Source: a bacterium
GTDB lineage: Bacteria; Bacillota; Bacilli; Lactobacillales; Streptococcaceae
NCBI GenBank assembly: GCA_905221455.1
Contig: CAJNDF010000007.1
Span: forward strand, 1-64,000
Length of the DNA stretch: 64,000 bases
Direction: 5' to 3'
Positions 8,216-18,972 of this stretch are shown here, one piece after another. Both the position numbers and the translations under genes were made by a program. Positions within the stretch are counted from its first letter, which is position 1. Every line of letters starts with the position of its first letter. The notes beneath the pieces were generated by a model, which saw only the letters and a list, made by a program, of their open reading frames with translations, was not told where the DNA came from and ran no database searches.

Positions 8216-10750
8216 TTATAATTTTTGTTTTAACTCGACCAAAACATTCATAGCCTGCATGGGTGTCATATTGTAAACATCCAGTTTAGACAATTCTGCT
8301 AGGATAGGATGCTCTTCTGCCGTATCAAAGAGTGAAATCTGTTCAGTGACGGCACTTGTTTGCCTCACGGGAGCAGGACTTTCTGTCCCTTGATTCTCTA
8401 ACTGAGTCAAAATCTTGTCCGCCCTTGCTAAAAGGTCTGCTGGCAAGCCAGCAATCTTGGCAACATGGATACCATAGGATTTATCGGCTGGTCCTGGTTC
8501 AATCTTGTGAAGGAAGGTAACCTGCCCATCCTGCTCCAAAGTTGACACGTGGACATTGACCAAGTCTTGTAAACTAGACTCCAGACTAGTCAACTCATGA
8601 TAGTGGGTCGCAAAGAGGGTCTTGGCCCCGATATGCTCATGGATGTATTCGATGATGGACTGAGCAAGAGCCATCCCATCATAAGTAGCGGTTCCCCGTC
8701 CTAACTCATCAAAGAGAATCAAGGAATTCTTTGTTGCATGCGAAATAGCATTGTTGGCCTCCATCATCTCCACCATAAAGGTTGATTGGCCTGAAACCAA
8801 GTCATCTGCTGCTCCGATACGGGTAAAAATCGCATCAAAAATCGGTAAATGAGCACTTTCTGCCGGCACATAAGAACCCAACTGGGCCATAACTGCCGTC
8901 ATAGCTAACTGACGCATATAGGTTGACTTCCCGCTCATGTTTGGCCCTGTAATCAGTTGAATACTGGTATCTTCTGCCATCTGAATCGTATTAGGAATAT
9001 AGGTCTGAGCCCCCATAACCTTTTCAACGACGGCATGGCGCCCTTTCTGGATATCAATTTGTGAATCGTCGCCAAACTCAGGTCGAATCAAATGCTGGGT
9101 CTCAGCTACAACTGCCAAGCTTTGTAAAACATCAACTGTTGCAATTCCTTGAGCTAGAGCCTGCAAACGCTGAATGTACTTGCTGACCTCTTCACGAATA
9201 CGCATAAAGATTTCGTATTCTAGATTGGCTGACTTCTCACGCGCTTCCAACATATCGCCCTCGATACGGGCTAATTCTTCGGTTCCAAAACGTTCTGAGT
9301 TCTTCAGCGTTGCTTTACGGAAAAAATGGGCTGGCACATTTCCCAGTTGCGAATTAGTAACATGAAAATAATAGCCATCCTTTTTATTGTAGGCAATCTT
9401 AAGTGCACTGATACCAGAGTTTTCGCGCTCCTTAGCCTCAATCTCAGCAATCCAGCTAGCCCCTTCTCTGAGAACTCGACGGTACTTGTCTAAAGTCTCA
9501 TCAAATCCAGTCCGGATAATACCACCTTCTGTAATCACATGAGGAGCTTCAGGAGCAATCGCTGCGCTAATCAAGCTCTCCAACTCAGGGATTCCATCTA
9601 GTTGGGCGATGAGATAGGCCAGGGCAGGTTGCTCCATCCCTTCTAAAATCGCACGAATCCGTGGCACACTAGATAAAGTAGTCGCCAACTGCAAGAGATC
9701 CTTAGGATTGGTTTTGCCAAAAGAAACACGACTAGCCAAGCGCTCAATGTCATAAACACCCTTGAGACTGTCTGTCAAATCACTACGCTCAAAGAAGTGA
9801 TCAAGAAAGACCTGCACCACTTCTTGACGCTGAACAATTCGTTCCTTATCAATCAGGGGACGATGAATCCAAGAACGCAAGAGACGCATCCCCATAGCCG
9901 TTTTGGTTTCATCCAAAAGCCAGAAAAGACTACCTTGCTTCTTGCCCGAACGAGCATTTTCAACCAAATCCAGACTAGCCTTGGTCGCATAATCCATCTG
10001 CAAGAAATCTTTGATTTCATAGCGGATAACAGGCTTGAGGTGATTCAATTCCCGCATCTGGGTTCGATGAACATACTGGAGGAGCTTACTAGATGCCGCT
10101 TGCTCCACAGCTGCCAATCGTGGATCCAGTAAATGAAGGTCCTCAAAGCCTTCTTTTTCATAGGAAAGCACCAGATTCATCTGGCGACTGAGAATCTGTT
10201 CTTCTTCCTCGGACAAGTCATATCCCAGAACCACTTCTCGCGCCTTGAGGTTACGGATTTCCCCACAAACCAGCGTGAAATCCAATAGACCCGTCACATA
10301 AAAGTCACCTGTCACTAGGTCCATATAAGCTAGACCAAACTGACTGCCATCACGATCTAGGGCAACCAAGAAATTGTTCTGACTGTCTGGCTTACTGCTA
10401 TCGACCACTGTCCCTGGCGTAATGACCTGAACAACCTCTCGTTTCACAACCCCAACTGCTTGTTTAGGATCTTCCATCTGCTCAGCAATAGCCACCTTAT
10501 AGCCTTGCTCAATCAAGACATCAATATACTGCTGGGCAGAGTGATAGGGAACCCCCGCCATAGGAATCGGATTGTCCGCATTCTTGTTGCGACTCGTTAA
10601 GGAAATTTCCAGAATCTGCGCAGCATTGACCGCATCCTCATAAAATAATTCATAAAAATCACCCATCCGAAAGAGCAAAAAAGCATCTGGATATTGCTTC
10701 TTAATATCTACATACTGTTGCATGCCGGGTGATAGCTTTTCTGTCGCCAT
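8216..10750 (-). CDS. mutS: DNA mismatch repair protein MutS (HexA)
   Basis: This 844-residue mismatch-recognition ATPase is called hexA in pneumococcus. The N-terminal mismatch-binding domain carries the Phe-x-Glu element in [10 protein letters not shown] near residue 30. The C-terminal ATPase shows Walker [10 protein letters not shown] and Walker [11 protein letters not shown]. It recognises mismatches and recruits MutL (HexB), and also limits recombination of diverged transformed DNA. ATG of MATEKLSPG is preceded by AAGGAGAGACGG; the 13 upstream codons are unlikely to be translated. It follows argR by about 50 bp on the same strand and is probably co-transcribed with it. The frame is intact, so no mutator allele is visible. 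Confidence 0.96.
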   Translation of the reverse strand: MATEKLSPGMQQYVDIKKQYPDAFLLFRMGDFYELFYEDAVNAAQILEISLTSRNKNADNPIPMAGVPYHSAQQYIDVLIEQGYKVAIAEQMEDPKQAVGVVKREVVQVITPGTVVDSSKPDSQNNFLVALDRDGSQFGLAYMDLVTGDFYVTGLLDFTLVCGEIRNLKAREVVLGYDLSEEEEQILSRQMNLVLSYEKEGFEDLHLLDPRLAAVEQAASSKLLQYVHRTQMRELNHLKPVIRYEIKDFLQMDYATKASLDLVENARSGKKQGSLFWLLDETKTAMGMRLLRSWIHRPLIDKERIVQRQEVVQVFLDHFFERSDLTDSLKGVYDIERLASRVSFGKTNPKDLLQLATTLSSVPRIRAILEGMEQPALAYLIAQLDGIPELESLISAAIAPEAPHVITEGGIIRTGFDETLDKYRRVLREGASWIAEIEAKERENSGISALKIAYNKKDGYYFHVTNSQLGNVPAHFFRKATLKNSERFGTEELARIEGDMLEAREKSANLEYEIFMRIREEVSKYIQRLQALAQGIATVDVLQSLAVVAETQHLIRPEFGDDSQIDIQKGRHAVVEKVMGAQTYIPNTIQMAEDTSIQLITGPNMSGKSTYMRQLAMTAVMAQLGSYVPAESAHLPIFDAIFTRIGAADDLVSGQSTFMVEMMEANNAISHATKNSLILFDELGRGTATYDGMALAQSIIEYIHEHIGAKTLFATHYHELTSLESSLQDLVNVHVSTLEQDGQVTFLHKIEPGPADKSYGIHVAKIAGLPADLLARADKILTQLENQGTESPAPVRQTSAVTEQISLFDTAEEHPILAELSKLDVYNMTPMQAMNVLVELKQKL

Positions 10751-10800
10751 TTTCCGTCTCTCCTTGTCAAAAATAAGTCTTGAGAGCAACTCCCAAGACC

Positions 10801-11247
10801 TTACTTATCTTTCATCAAATCTAGCAAACGATCTTCCATGAGTTTGGCAACGTGCTGGTCTCGACAAATAACCAATAAGGTATTGGCACCAGCAACTGTT
10901 CCTAAAATCCATTCATCCTTGTTTGCATCTACAATATTGGCCAAAACAGAGGCTTCTCCCAGTTTGGTATGAAGCACCAAGGTAAACTCTGCTCTTGCAA
11001 CGCCTTCTAAATGATGAGACAAAAATTCCACCAAATCAATCTTTTCTGTCTCATTTGCTAGTACATAATACACCATATCATTTTTCTTGACCTTGGTCAA
11101 GCCGATTTCGCGCAAATCACGAGACAGGGTTGTCTGCGTCACAAAGACATTGTGCGCCTCCAACCGATCTTGAATTTCTTTTTGTGTACTTAATTTCTCC
11201 TCAGTAATCATTTTTTTTATTAACTGATGACGATCTCTTTTTCTCAT
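10801..11247 (-). CDS. argR: arginine repressor ArgR
   Basis: This 148-residue protein has an N-terminal winged helix (about 1-70; [14 protein letters not shown] is the recognition region) and a C-terminal arginine-binding hexamerisation domain ([15 protein letters not shown]). It senses arginine and binds ARG boxes. It is transcribed away from argS, and the shared 135-bp intergenic region holds AT-rich half-palindromes resembling ARG boxes over its own promoter, suggesting autoregulation. mutS follows on the same strand. Streptococci usually have several ArgR/AhrC paralogues, so this copy's exact regulon cannot be assigned. Confidence 0.92.
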   Translation of the reverse strand: MRKRDRHQLIKKMITEEKLSTQKEIQDRLEAHNVFVTQTTLSRDLREIGLTKVKKNDMVYYVLANETEKIDLVEFLSHHLEGVARAEFTLVLHTKLGEASVLANIVDANKDEWILGTVAGANTLLVICRDQHVAKLMEDRLLDLMKDK

Positions 11248-11261
11248 AAAATCCTCTTATG

Positions 11262-11318
11262 TGAATATTTATAACTAATTTTATAACTATATTATACCAA
11301 AAAAATAGGAGATTTCAA
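11262..11318 (-). promoter_or_regulatory. argR promoter with candidate ARG boxes
   Basis: The reverse strand has TTGAAA, a 16-bp spacer and TATAAT (+ strand 11291-11318). Downstream of the -10, TGAATATTTATAAC (11262-11275) and a second TATAACT repeat resemble ARG half-boxes. The box assignment is tentative. Confidence 0.55.
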
Positions 11319-11345
11319 AAATTTTTTCTTCTTTCTTTAAAATTG

Positions 11346-11354
11346 TGATAAAAT
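11346..11354 (+). promoter_or_regulatory. argS promoter, extended -10
   Basis: TGATAAAAT is an extended -10 element about 28 bp before the argS ATG. No good -35 is seen. An AAGGAG ribosome site follows. There is no T-box leader. Confidence 0.6.
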
Positions 11355-11382
11355 AGTAGAAAAGTCCAAAAAGGAGCTCTTA

Positions 11383-13074
11383 ATGAATACAAAAGAATTG
11401 ATTGCTAGCGAGTTGGCTAGCATCATTGATAGCCTGGACCAAGAGGCTATTTTAAATTTACTGGAAACCCCTAAAAACTCAGAAATGGGAGACATCGCTT
11501 TCCCTGCTTTTTCTCTTGCAAAAGTCGAACGTAAAGCACCTCAAATGATTGCGGCTGAACTGGCTGAAAAAATTAACAGCCAAGCCTTTGAAAAGGTTGT
11601 TGCAACAGGACCTTACGTCAACTTTTTCCTTGATAAATCTGCCATCTCTGCTCAAGTATTGCAAGCTGTTATCACGGAAAAAGAACACTATGCTAATCAA
11701 AACATTGGTAAACAAGAAAATGTTTTGATCGACATGTCTAGCCCCAATATCGCTAAACCATTTTCTATCGGTCACCTGCGCTCAACTGTTATCGGGGATA
11801 GCTTGTCACATATTTTCCAAAAAATCGGTTATCAAACGGTTAAGGTCAACCATTTGGGAGACTGGGGTAAACAGTTTGGGATGCTGATTGTCGCCTACAA
11901 AAAATGGGGAGACGAAGAAGCTGTAAAAGCTCATCCAATCGATGAACTTCTTAAACTCTATGTCCGCATCAATGCTGAAGCTGAAAACGACCCTAGCTTG
12001 GATGAAGAAGCGCGCGAATGGTTCCGTAAACTGGAAAATGGAGATGAGGAAGCTCTTGCACTTTGGCAATGGTTCCGTGATGAAAGTTTGGTGGAATTTA
12101 ACCGCCTTTACAATGAACTGAAGGTTGACTTTGACAGCTACAACGGAGAAGCCTTCTACAATGATAAGATGGATGCCGTTGTAGACATTCTTTCTGAAAA
12201 AGACCTTCTTGTTGAATCAGAAGGTGCCCAAGTTGTGAATCTTGAGAAATATGGAATTGAACATCCAGCCCTTATCAAGAAATCTGATGGTGCTACTCTC
12301 TATATCACACGTGACTTGGCTGCAGCCCTTTACCGTAAAAACGAATACCAATTTGCTAAATCTATCTACGTAGTTGGTCAAGAGCAATCTGCCCACTTTA
12401 AACAGCTCAAAGCTGTCTTGCAAGAAATGGGCTACGACTGGAGTAACGACATTACTCATGTTCCTTTTGGTCTGGTTACAAAAGAAGGGAAAAAACTCTC
12501 TACTCGTAAAGGGAATGTCATCTTGCTAGAGCCTACAGTTGCAGAGGCTGTTAGCCGTGCCAAAGCACAAATCGAGGCTAAAAATCCTGAACTTGAAAAC
12601 AAAGACCAGGTAGCGCATGCTGTTGGGGTTGGAGCCATTAAATTCTATGACCTCAAGACTGACCGTACAAATGGATATGACTTCGACCTAGAGGCCATGG
12701 TATCCTTCGAGGGGGAAACTGGACCTTACGTTCAATATGCCTACGCTCGTATCCAATCTATCTTACGCAAAGCAGATTTCAAACCAGAAACAGCTGGTAA
12801 CTATAGCTTGAATGATGCTGAAAGCTGGGAAATCATTAAACTCATCCAAGACTTCCCACGTATTATCAACCGTGCAGCGGATAACTTTGAACCTTCTATC
12901 ATTGCTAAATTTGCAATTAGCCTGGCTCAAGCCTTTAACAAATACTATGCACATACCCGTATCTTGGATGAAAGCCCAGAACGCGACAGCCGTCTAGCCC
13001 TCAGCTACGCAACCGCAGTTGTTCTCAAAGAAGCTCTTCGCTTACTTGGAGTAGAAGCGCCAGAGAAGATGTAA
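11383..13074 (+). CDS. argS: arginyl-tRNA synthetase
   Basis: This 563-residue class I synthetase charges tRNA-Arg. The N-terminal Add-1 domain (about 1-100) is followed by the HIGH-type motif in FSIGHLRST (about residue 128) and a KMSKS-equivalent segment KKLSTRKGN (about residue 370). The C-terminal anticodon-binding helical domain ends in [10 protein letters not shown]. An AAGGAGCTCTT ribosome site precedes ATG. It is transcribed divergently from argR. Directly after the stop codon lies an unusual hairpin array rather than an ordinary terminator. Confidence 0.97.
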   Translation: MNTKELIASELASIIDSLDQEAILNLLETPKNSEMGDIAFPAFSLAKVERKAPQMIAAELAEKINSQAFEKVVATGPYVNFFLDKSAISAQVLQAVITEKEHYANQNIGKQENVLIDMSSPNIAKPFSIGHLRSTVIGDSLSHIFQKIGYQTVKVNHLGDWGKQFGMLIVAYKKWGDEEAVKAHPIDELLKLYVRINAEAENDPSLDEEAREWFRKLENGDEEALALWQWFRDESLVEFNRLYNELKVDFDSYNGEAFYNDKMDAVVDILSEKDLLVESEGAQVVNLEKYGIEHPALIKKSDGATLYITRDLAAALYRKNEYQFAKSIYVVGQEQSAHFKQLKAVLQEMGYDWSNDITHVPFGLVTKEGKKLSTRKGNVILLEPTVAEAVSRAKAQIEAKNPELENKDQVAHAVGVGAIKFYDLKTDRTNGYDFDLEAMVSFEGETGPYVQYAYARIQSILRKADFKPETAGNYSLNDAESWEIIKLIQDFPRIINRAADNFEPSIIAKFAISLAQAFNKYYAHTRILDESPERDSRLALSYATAVVLKEALRLLGVEAPEKM

Positions 13075-13080
13075 ATCGCC

Positions 13081-13340
13081 AAAGTTACTTGATTGCGGAG
13101 CAATCTAAGTAACTAATGCCAAATCCTATTCGGACTTTGGCTAGGCGCTTTACTAGTTTTAGGACATAAATATGATCGATTTATGTCCTAAAACGTCGTA
13201 ATCTTAAAGTTATTGGAACTAAAGTTCCTAATTGTTAGACGCTAGCCGCTTATAGGCGGACTAGCTAACTGCTTCACTAGTCATGGTCTCTAAATATCAT
13301 CGATTTAGAGGCCATGACGTCGTAACTATGGTGAATTGCC
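13081..13340. repeat. tandem hairpin-rich array downstream of argS
   Basis: Two diverged units of about 125 bp (starting at 13081 and 13206, both AAAGTTA) each contain two short hairpins, then YGCTTYACTAG, a 37-nt long hairpin, and CGTCGTAA. The long hairpins are 13157-13193 (perfect 15-bp stem) and 13281-13317 (15-bp stem with one G-U-type mismatch). Their stems differ almost completely in sequence, but both keep the 7-nt loop ATSATCG flanked by AAAT/ATTT. Short hairpins lie at 13084-13113, 13118-13141, 13215-13228 and 13241-13265. A partial third unit (CGCTTCACTAATTC) follows. I do not recognise it as BOX or any repeat whose sequence I know. Confidence 0.75.
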
Positions 13341-13401
13341 TAAACGCTTCACTAATTCAATCTACTCACTACTACTTCTTTATCATACAGGGAGATATTC
13401 T

Positions 13402-13647
13402 ATGAGCCAATATGCTTATATCCTCGTTGTGATTAGCTTGGTGTTCCTTTTTCTGCTCAATAAGTACGAGAAGGAGAGACTTCAAAGGCTCTACCAAGAA
13501 CAACTGTTGAAGGATGAAACATTTAGGGCTGACATCAAAGAGAAAATTCAAACGACTGAAAATATCAATGATGTCATTGCTTACATCAATAAAACTTATC
13601 ATCTAGGAATGTTGCTATCAAAAGACATTACAGATCAATTGAAATAA
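13402..13647 (+). CDS. small membrane-anchored protein of unknown function
   Basis: This 81-residue protein has one N-terminal transmembrane segment (YAYILVVISLVFLFLLN) followed by a charged, probably helical cytoplasmic tail. I recognise no family. The ATG of MSQYAYIL was chosen because AGGGAG lies about 8 bp upstream; a longer frame beginning at 13336 runs through the repeat array and lacks a ribosome site. It is a stand-alone gene with its own terminator, lying between argS and gpsA. Confidence 0.7.
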   Translation: MSQYAYILVVISLVFLFLLNKYEKERLQRLYQEQLLKDETFRADIKEKIQTTENINDVIAYINKTYHLGMLLSKDITDQLK

Positions 13648-13671
13648 ACCGAGCTATTCTTTAAGGAATAC

Positions 13672-13712
13672 AAAAACCGAGACTAAGGGTTTTATACTTA
13701 GGCTCGGTTTTT
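13672..13712 (+). terminator. terminator after the small membrane protein
   Basis: AACCGAG-CTAAG pairs with CTTAG-CTCGGTT around a T-rich loop and ends in TTTTTA. Confidence 0.85.
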
Positions 13713-13815
13713 ATATATTTTTCAAGCAACAAAGCCACCACTACCCAGCAATGCAAGTGCAAAATCCTCTAGAATATGATAGAATAATGAAAAGGACTCT
13801 ATTAAGGAGGAAAAC

Positions 13816-14832
13816 ATGAAAAAACAAACCGTCGCCGTCTTGGGGCCTGGTTCTTGGGGGACTGCCCTTTCACAAGTCTTAAATGACAATGGACACGAGG
13901 TACGTATTTGGGGAAATATTCCCGAACAAATCAATGAAATTAATACACACCATACTAATAAACATTACTTTAAAGATGTCGTTCTAGATGACAAAATCAT
14001 TGCCTACACTGACTTAGCAGAGGCACTGAAAGATGTGGATGCGATTTTGTTTGTTGTCCCAACAAAAGTGACACGACTTGTTGCCCAACAAGTTGCTCAA
14101 ACTTTAGACCATAAGGCTATCATCATGCACGCATCAAAGGGATTAGAACCCGATAGTCATAAACGATTATCAGCCATCCTTGAAGAAGAAATTCCTGAAC
14201 AGCTCCGCAGTGATATCGTCGTTGTTTCAGGTCCTAGTCATGCAGAAGAAACCATTGTGCGTGACCTGACTTTAATCACTGCTGCTTCTAAAGATTTACA
14301 AACAGCTCAATACGTTCAGGAGCTCTTTAGCAATCACTACTTCCGACTTTATACCAATACGGATGTTATCGGAGTTGAAACTGCTGGTGCTCTTAAAAAT
14401 ATTATTGCTGTTGGTGCCGGAGCTTTACATGGTCTGGGATTTGGTGACAATGCCAAGGCGGCTATCATCGCTCGAGGACTGGCAGAAATTACCCGCCTAG
14501 GGGTGGCACTCGGTGCCAGTCCATTGACCTATAGTGGCTTATCTGGTGTGGGAGATTTGATTGTAACGGGAACCTCCATCCACTCTCGAAACTGGAGAGC
14601 CGGCGATGCCCTTGGTCGTGGAGAATCCCTAGCTGATATCGAGGCCAATATGGGCATGGTAATTGAAGGAATCTCAACGACTCGAGCAGCCTATGAACTA
14701 GCGCAAGAACTTGGAGTTTATATGCCAATTACACAGGCCATTTACCAAGTTATCTACAACGGAACCAATATCAAAGATGCCATTTATGACATCATGAACA
14801 ATGAATTTAAAGCAGAAAATGAGTGGTCTTAG
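13816..14832 (+). CDS. gpsA: NAD(P)H-dependent glycerol-3-phosphate dehydrogenase
   Basis: This 338-residue cytoplasmic enzyme reduces dihydroxyacetone phosphate to sn-glycerol 3-phosphate for phospholipid and teichoic acid synthesis. The N-terminal Rossmann fold shows GPGSWGTAL near residue 10. The substrate region includes SKGLEPD and the catalytic Lys segment [15 protein letters not shown]. An AAGGAGGAAAAC ribosome site precedes ATG. galU begins 21 bp downstream on the same strand, so they form a two-gene operon feeding envelope precursors. Possible -10 hexamers (TATGAT, TAGAAT) lie at about 13774-13785 with no clear -35. Confidence 0.96.
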   Translation: MKKQTVAVLGPGSWGTALSQVLNDNGHEVRIWGNIPEQINEINTHHTNKHYFKDVVLDDKIIAYTDLAEALKDVDAILFVVPTKVTRLVAQQVAQTLDHKAIIMHASKGLEPDSHKRLSAILEEEIPEQLRSDIVVVSGPSHAEETIVRDLTLITAASKDLQTAQYVQELFSNHYFRLYTNTDVIGVETAGALKNIIAVGAGALHGLGFGDNAKAAIIARGLAEITRLGVALGASPLTYSGLSGVGDLIVTGTSIHSRNWRAGDALGRGESLADIEANMGMVIEGISTTRAAYELAQELGVYMPITQAIYQVIYNGTNIKDAIYDIMNNEFKAENEWS

Positions 14833-14853
14833 CCCTCTATAGAAAGGATTATT

Positions 14854-15753
14854 ATGGCACTGAAAGTTAGAAAAGCAGTCATTCCTGCCGCTGGACTAGG
14901 AACTCGATTTTTACCAGCAACCAAGGCCCTTGCCAAAGAAATGTTGCCAATTGTAGATAAACCAACTATCCAATTTATCGTGGAAGAGGCTCTTAAATCA
15001 GGTATCGAAGATATTCTGGTTGTCACTGGTAAATCAAAACGTTCTATTGAGGACCACTTTGACTCAAATTTTGAGCTTGAGTACAACCTCAAAGAAAAAG
15101 GCAAAACGGATCTGTTAAAATTAGTAGATGAAGCAACTGGCATGCGCCTCCATTTCATTCGCCAAACTCACCCTCGTGGTCTTGGAGACGCTGTCCTACA
15201 AGCCAAAGCTTTTGTAGGGAATGAGCCCTTCGTTGTTATGCTGGGTGATGACCTTATGGACATCACAAATGAGAATGCCGTTCCTTTGACAAAACAACTG
15301 ATGAATGATTACGAAAAGACACACGCATCAACCATTGCTGTCATGCCCGTACCACACGAAGACGTTTCATCATATGGAGTCATTGCTCCTCAAGGCGAAG
15401 GAATCAATGGTCTCTATAGCGTTGAAACTTTCGTTGAAAAACCAGCTCCCGAAGATGCACCAAGTGATTTAGCAATTATCGGTCGCTATCTTCTGACACC
15501 AGAAATTTTTGATATCCTCGAAAAGCAAGCTCCTGGTGCTGGAAATGAAATCCAGCTTACCGATGCTATTGATACGCTTAATAAAACACAGCGTGTTTTC
15601 GCCCGTGAATTTACAGGAGCTCGTTACGACGTTGGGGATAAGTTTGGCTTTATGAAAACATCTATTGACTACGCCCTCAAACATCCACAAGTCAAAGATG
15701 ATTTGAAAGATTACCTCATCCAACTAGGAAAAGAATTGGCTGAGAAGGAATAA
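14854..15753 (+). CDS. galU: UTP-glucose-1-phosphate uridylyltransferase
   Basis: This 299-residue enzyme makes UDP-glucose, the precursor for capsule sugars, glycolipids and teichoic-acid substitution. The nucleotidyltransferase signature [20 protein letters not shown] lies at residues 9-28, followed by [14 protein letters not shown] and [10 protein letters not shown] are further conserved segments. It follows gpsA with a 21-bp gap and an AGAAAGGATT ribosome site. A bidirectional terminator closes the operon against the convergent rhomboid gene. Confidence 0.96.
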   Translation: MALKVRKAVIPAAGLGTRFLPATKALAKEMLPIVDKPTIQFIVEEALKSGIEDILVVTGKSKRSIEDHFDSNFELEYNLKEKGKTDLLKLVDEATGMRLHFIRQTHPRGLGDAVLQAKAFVGNEPFVVMLGDDLMDITNENAVPLTKQLMNDYEKTHASTIAVMPVPHEDVSSYGVIAPQGEGINGLYSVETFVEKPAPEDAPSDLAIIGRYLLTPEIFDILEKQAPGAGNEIQLTDAIDTLNKTQRVFAREFTGARYDVGDKFGFMKTSIDYALKHPQVKDDLKDYLIQLGKELAEKE

Positions 15754-15756
15754 CAT

Positions 15757-15793
15757 AAAAAAGATAAGGTTCAAAAAATTCCTTATCTTTTTT
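15757..15793. terminator. bidirectional terminator between galU and the rhomboid gene
   Basis: AAAAAGATAAGG pairs with CCTTATCTTTTT around an 11-nt loop, with A and T runs on both sides. It can therefore serve galU (+) and the convergent operon (-). Confidence 0.88.
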
Positions 15794-15807
15794 CATTACA
15801 CAAATTT

Positions 15808-16485
15808 TCATCCCATTCCCTTGTAGAAAAGCAAGACTGCGAGTCCTACAAACAACACTACCGCTCCTAACCTCTGGCTGGTACGATACATCCGTCTTTC
15901 TCCTCGAACTGGAAAGATAATTGCTAGAAATGCTCCACCAGCTGCACCACCGATATGGCCAGCTAGGCTGATTCCTGGAATCAGAACACTTCCAATAATG
16001 TTAACCACAAAAAGTGTCAGATAAGATTGCCCTAGCTGTTGGATATAGGGGTTGCGCGTAGCATAGCGAAGAATGATAATCGCTGCAAATAGTCCGTAAA
16101 GAGAAGTGGAGGCCCCTGCTGCTAAGGATTTGGGACTAAACACAAAAACAAAGAGATTGCCCATCATTCCTGATAAGAGATAAAGAGAGAAAAACTGCTT
16201 GGATCCAAAAATCTCCTCTACTTGCCTACCAAGATAATAAAGCGAAAGCATATTAACTATGAAATGCTCCCATCCAATATGGACAAAAATGGCAGAGAAG
16301 AGACGCCAAACCTGCTCAGGAAAGAGGCGAATGGCAGGTCCGTACATGGCTCCAAATCGAAATAAGGTATCTGCCCTGTAAAAGTTTCCTCCTGTGGTCA
16401 CCAACATTAGTAGAAATACCAAGGCCGTCACTAAGAGGAAGAAACTCGTCACAGGGTAACGCCTATCAAAGATTTCCTTCATCAA
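15808..16485 (-). CDS. rhomboid-family intramembrane serine protease
   Basis: This 225-residue polytopic membrane protein has about seven hydrophobic segments. The rhomboid catalytic elements are visible: HFIVNMLSLYYLG (loop-1/TM2 His-Asn region), GASTSLYGLFAA with the serine nucleophile of the G-x-S motif, and AGHIGGAAGG with the catalytic His. It cleaves transmembrane segments of other membrane proteins; its substrates cannot be read here. Its start overlaps the end of the upstream fthC gene by 20 bp, making it the last gene of the dapH operon. Confidence 0.88.
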   Translation of the reverse strand: MMKEIFDRRYPVTSFFLLVTALVFLLMLVTTGGNFYRADTLFRFGAMYGPAIRLFPEQVWRLFSAIFVHIGWEHFIVNMLSLYYLGRQVEEIFGSKQFFSLYLLSGMMGNLFVFVFSPKSLAAGASTSLYGLFAAIIILRYATRNPYIQQLGQSYLTLFVVNIIGSVLIPGISLAGHIGGAAGGAFLAIIFPVRGERRMYRTSQRLGAVVLFVGLAVLLFYKGMG

Positions 16486-17011
16486 TCAAAACCTCCTGAA
16501 CAGGAATATCATGATCTTCAGGCATAAAGTCCTGAACTTGACAAGGATAGATTGTACTCATACTATGACCAGTAAAATGTTCAAGATAGCGGTCGTAATA
16601 GCCTCCGCCATAGCCAATCCGATAGCCCTCTGTCGTAAAAGCCAGACCAGGAACATGAATCAAATCAATCTGAGAGGCATCCACTACTTCCAAATTTCCC
16701 TGTGGTTCCAGTAAGCCAAAAGAAGTTTTGACCAGTTGTTGCGGATTATAGACTACAAAGTCCATGCGCCCCTTAGGATAGGTTTTTGGTATTAGAACCT
16801 TCTTGCCATCCTTCAGCGCCTGCTCAATCAGTTCCTGCGTTTGAAACTCATGAGGAAAAGAGAGATAGGTTGCGATAACCTTGGCCTCATTGTAAAAGGG
16901 ATGCTTTAAAAATCGCTCGGTTAAAGCTCGATCCATAGCCTGTTTTTGCCCTCTAGGGATAGCTTTCATTTCTTGCAAGACTTGCTTGCGTAGTTCTGCT
17001 TTCATAGACAA
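16466..17011 (-). CDS. 5-formyltetrahydrofolate cyclo-ligase
   Basis: This 181-residue enzyme converts 5-formyl-THF to 5,10-methenyl-THF with ATP, recycling a folate storage form. The family segment IGYGGGYYDRYLE lies near residue 130. An N-terminal basic stretch (LRKQVLQEMK) is typical of the family. It sits 5 bp after the stop of the M20 deacetylase gene and overlaps the rhomboid gene, so all four are one transcription unit. Confidence 0.92.
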   Translation of the reverse strand: MSMKAELRKQVLQEMKAIPRGQKQAMDRALTERFLKHPFYNEAKVIATYLSFPHEFQTQELIEQALKDGKKVLIPKTYPKGRMDFVVYNPQQLVKTSFGLLEPQGNLEVVDASQIDLIHVPGLAFTTEGYRIGYGGGYYDRYLEHFTGHSMSTIYPCQVQDFMPEDHDIPVQEVLIDEGNL

Positions 17012-17016
17012 TTCCT

Positions 17017-18147
17017 CTACTCTGCCGCCTTCTTTTTCAAGAAACTAGAGACCGCATCCACCCCAATTGCTAGAGCCTCTTCCTTGGGAGTCATCTGAGG
17101 ATGATGAAGGGCGTAGGGACTATCAATACCCAGCCAGAACATAACGCCATCAACCTTTGAAAGCAAATAACCAAAATCCTCACCTGTCATAGCAGGCTCG
17201 ATATCAATCAACTCGATTCCGTCTTTCTCTTCAAAGAAGTCCATCAGTTCACGCGCCAAGACTGGATTGTTCTCAACAGGCAGGTATCCACCTTGTTTGA
17301 GTTCCACTTCTACTTCCATATCAAAGGCAGCTGCAACTCCTTCTGCAACTGTTTTGACCCTTTTTTGCACCAAGAGACTCATGTCCTGTGTCAAAGCCCG
17401 AATGGTTCCATGCAAAAAGGCTGTGTCTGTGATGACATTGTTGGTGGTTCCAGCTTGGAAAACTCCAAAGGTCACCACTGCTCCCTCGATTGGGTTGACA
17501 TTGCGGCTGACAACTGACTGCACCTGGGTCACGAAGTAACTAGCCGCTACCAAAGCGTCATTGGCTTCATGCGGAAAGGCTGCATGTCCTCCTTTACCCT
17601 TGAAACGAATCTTCACCTCACAAGTTCCTGCAAAGAGAGTGTGTGTATTGGTCGCAATCTGTCCAACCTTAAGATCCGGACGGACATGGAGACCATAAAA
17701 TTGGTCTGGCAACCAGTCTCCAAAAGCGCCGTCCTCATACATGAGCATCCCACCAGCTTCATTTTCTTCAGCAGGCTGAAATAGGAAGAGCAGATTGTTC
17801 TTTGGTTGCTCTTCAAGGGCACGCTCAAGACAACCCAAGGCAATGGTCATATGAAAATCATGTCCACAAGCGTGCATACGATCTTGGTGCTGAGAAGCAA
17901 AAGGAAGGCCTGTTTGTTCAACGATAGGCAGACCGTCAATATCTGTCCGCCAACCAATGGTTCGCTCTGGCTGATTTCCCTGCAAATAAACCAAAATACC
18001 TGTCCGCCAAGTACGAACTTGGACAAAATCCTTGCCCGCAGTCAATTTCTCAATCACATCCATCAAATAAGCATGAGTCTTGAACTCCTCCAAGCCAATC
18101 TCTGGAATCTGGTGCAAATCTCGTCTAGTCTGAATCAAATCTAACAT
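17017..18147 (-). CDS. N-acetyldiaminopimelate deacetylase (M20 amidohydrolase)
   Basis: This 376-residue M20D metallopeptidase-fold enzyme removes acetate from N-acetyl-L,L-diaminopimelate in the acetylase branch of lysine biosynthesis. Metal-site elements [10 protein letters not shown] (near residue 91) and the Glu pair in [10 protein letters not shown] are visible, with ALHHPQM near the C-terminus. The assignment over other M20 hydrolases rests on its place directly behind dapH and on its length. Ribosome site GGAGGACAG precedes ATG. The gap to dapH is about 65 bp with no strong terminator. Confidence 0.9.
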   Translation of the reverse strand: MLDLIQTRRDLHQIPEIGLEEFKTHAYLMDVIEKLTAGKDFVQVRTWRTGILVYLQGNQPERTIGWRTDIDGLPIVEQTGLPFASQHQDRMHACGHDFHMTIALGCLERALEEQPKNNLLFLFQPAEENEAGGMLMYEDGAFGDWLPDQFYGLHVRPDLKVGQIATNTHTLFAGTCEVKIRFKGKGGHAAFPHEANDALVAASYFVTQVQSVVSRNVNPIEGAVVTFGVFQAGTTNNVITDTAFLHGTIRALTQDMSLLVQKRVKTVAEGVAAAFDMEVEVELKQGGYLPVENNPVLARELMDFFEEKDGIELIDIEPAMTGEDFGYLLSKVDGVMFWLGIDSPYALHHPQMTPKEEALAIGVDAVSSFLKKKAAE

Positions 18148-18213
18148 CTATCTGTCCTCCTATATAGCAGAAAGAGGCTGGAAAAGAGTTCCGCCTCTAT
18201 TTGTCTTTTACAA

Positions 18214-18912
18214 TTACAAGGTACGAAGCGCATCTTCTAGCGCTGTTTTTTGTTGAGTTTGGGCATCAATCTCTTTGATAATGCGAGCTGGAACACCTGC
18301 TACTACCACGTTTTCTGGGACATCTTGGGTAACAATAGCTCCTGCTGCGACAACTGAACCACTACCGATTTGGACTCCTTCGATAACCACTGCATTGGCC
18401 CCGATAAGAACATTATCTCCGACACGAACTGGTTCGGCGCTAGCTGGCTCAATCACACCTGCCAAAACTGCACCTGCACCAACGTGGCTGTTTTTCCCAA
18501 CGATAGCACGGCCACCAAGGATGGCACCCATGTCAATCATGGTTCCTGCACCGATTTCAGCGCCGATATTGATAACTGCTCCCATCATGATAACAGCATT
18601 GTCACCAATTTCCACCTGGTCACGGATAATCGCACCTGGCTCGATACGAGCGTTGATAGCACGTTTATCTAGTAAAGGAACGGCAGAATTGCGAGCATCT
18701 TGCTCAACAACATAGTCTTGATTTTCTACCAAGCCATCAAGAAGCGGAGCAACATCTTTCCAGTCTCCAAATAGGACATTTCCTAGTTTAACAACAGATC
18801 CAGGTACAGCAGTTGCAAGCTCTCCCTCAAAGGTTACTTTCACACTGGTTTTCTTTTCAGCATTGGCGATAAATTGGATAATTTCTTGTGCGTTCATTTT
18901 TGTAGCAGTCAT
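18214..18912 (-). CDS. dapH: tetrahydrodipicolinate N-acetyltransferase
   Basis: This 232-residue enzyme transfers acetyl from acetyl-CoA to 2,3,4,5-tetrahydrodipicolinate, the first step of the acetyl-DAP route to lysine. An N-terminal domain (1-85) is followed by a left-handed beta-helix of hexapeptide repeats ([20 protein letters not shown] and onward) to about residue 210. The TAGGAGGCGCCT ribosome site supports the ATG at 18912. It is the first gene of the dapH-dapEL-fthC-rhomboid operon. Its -35 lies inside the terminator hairpin of the RNA encoded just upstream. Confidence 0.95.
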   Translation of the reverse strand: MTATKMNAQEIIQFIANAEKKTSVKVTFEGELATAVPGSVVKLGNVLFGDWKDVAPLLDGLVENQDYVVEQDARNSAVPLLDKRAINARIEPGAIIRDQVEIGDNAVIMMGAVINIGAEIGAGTMIDMGAILGGRAIVGKNSHVGAGAVLAGVIEPASAEPVRVGDNVLIGANAVVIEGVQIGSGSVVAAGAIVTQDVPENVVVAGVPARIIKEIDAQTQQKTALEDALRTL

Positions 18913-18943
18913 AGGCGCCTCCTAGTTCATTTTAATGATACCT

Positions 18944-18972
18944 ATTCTACCAAAAAAGGCCTCAAATTTGAA
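18944..18972 (-). promoter_or_regulatory. dapH promoter overlapping an upstream terminator
   Basis: The reverse strand has TTCAAA, a 17-bp spacer and TAGAAT, about 30 bp from the dapH start. The -35 hexamer is the loop and upper stem of the preceding terminator hairpin. Confidence 0.6.

Noticed and set aside
13081..13340. CRISPR array
   Set aside because: Units are long, imperfect and hairpin-based, with no uniform repeats or unique spacers and no cas genes nearby.
13336..13401. Longer N-terminus for the small protein after argS
   Set aside because: The extra codons run through the repeat array and lack a ribosome site; the ATG at 13402 has one.
18275..18715. Long + strand frame opposite dapH
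   Set aside because: It is an antisense shadow of the hexapeptide-repeat coding sequence, with no ribosome site or family match.
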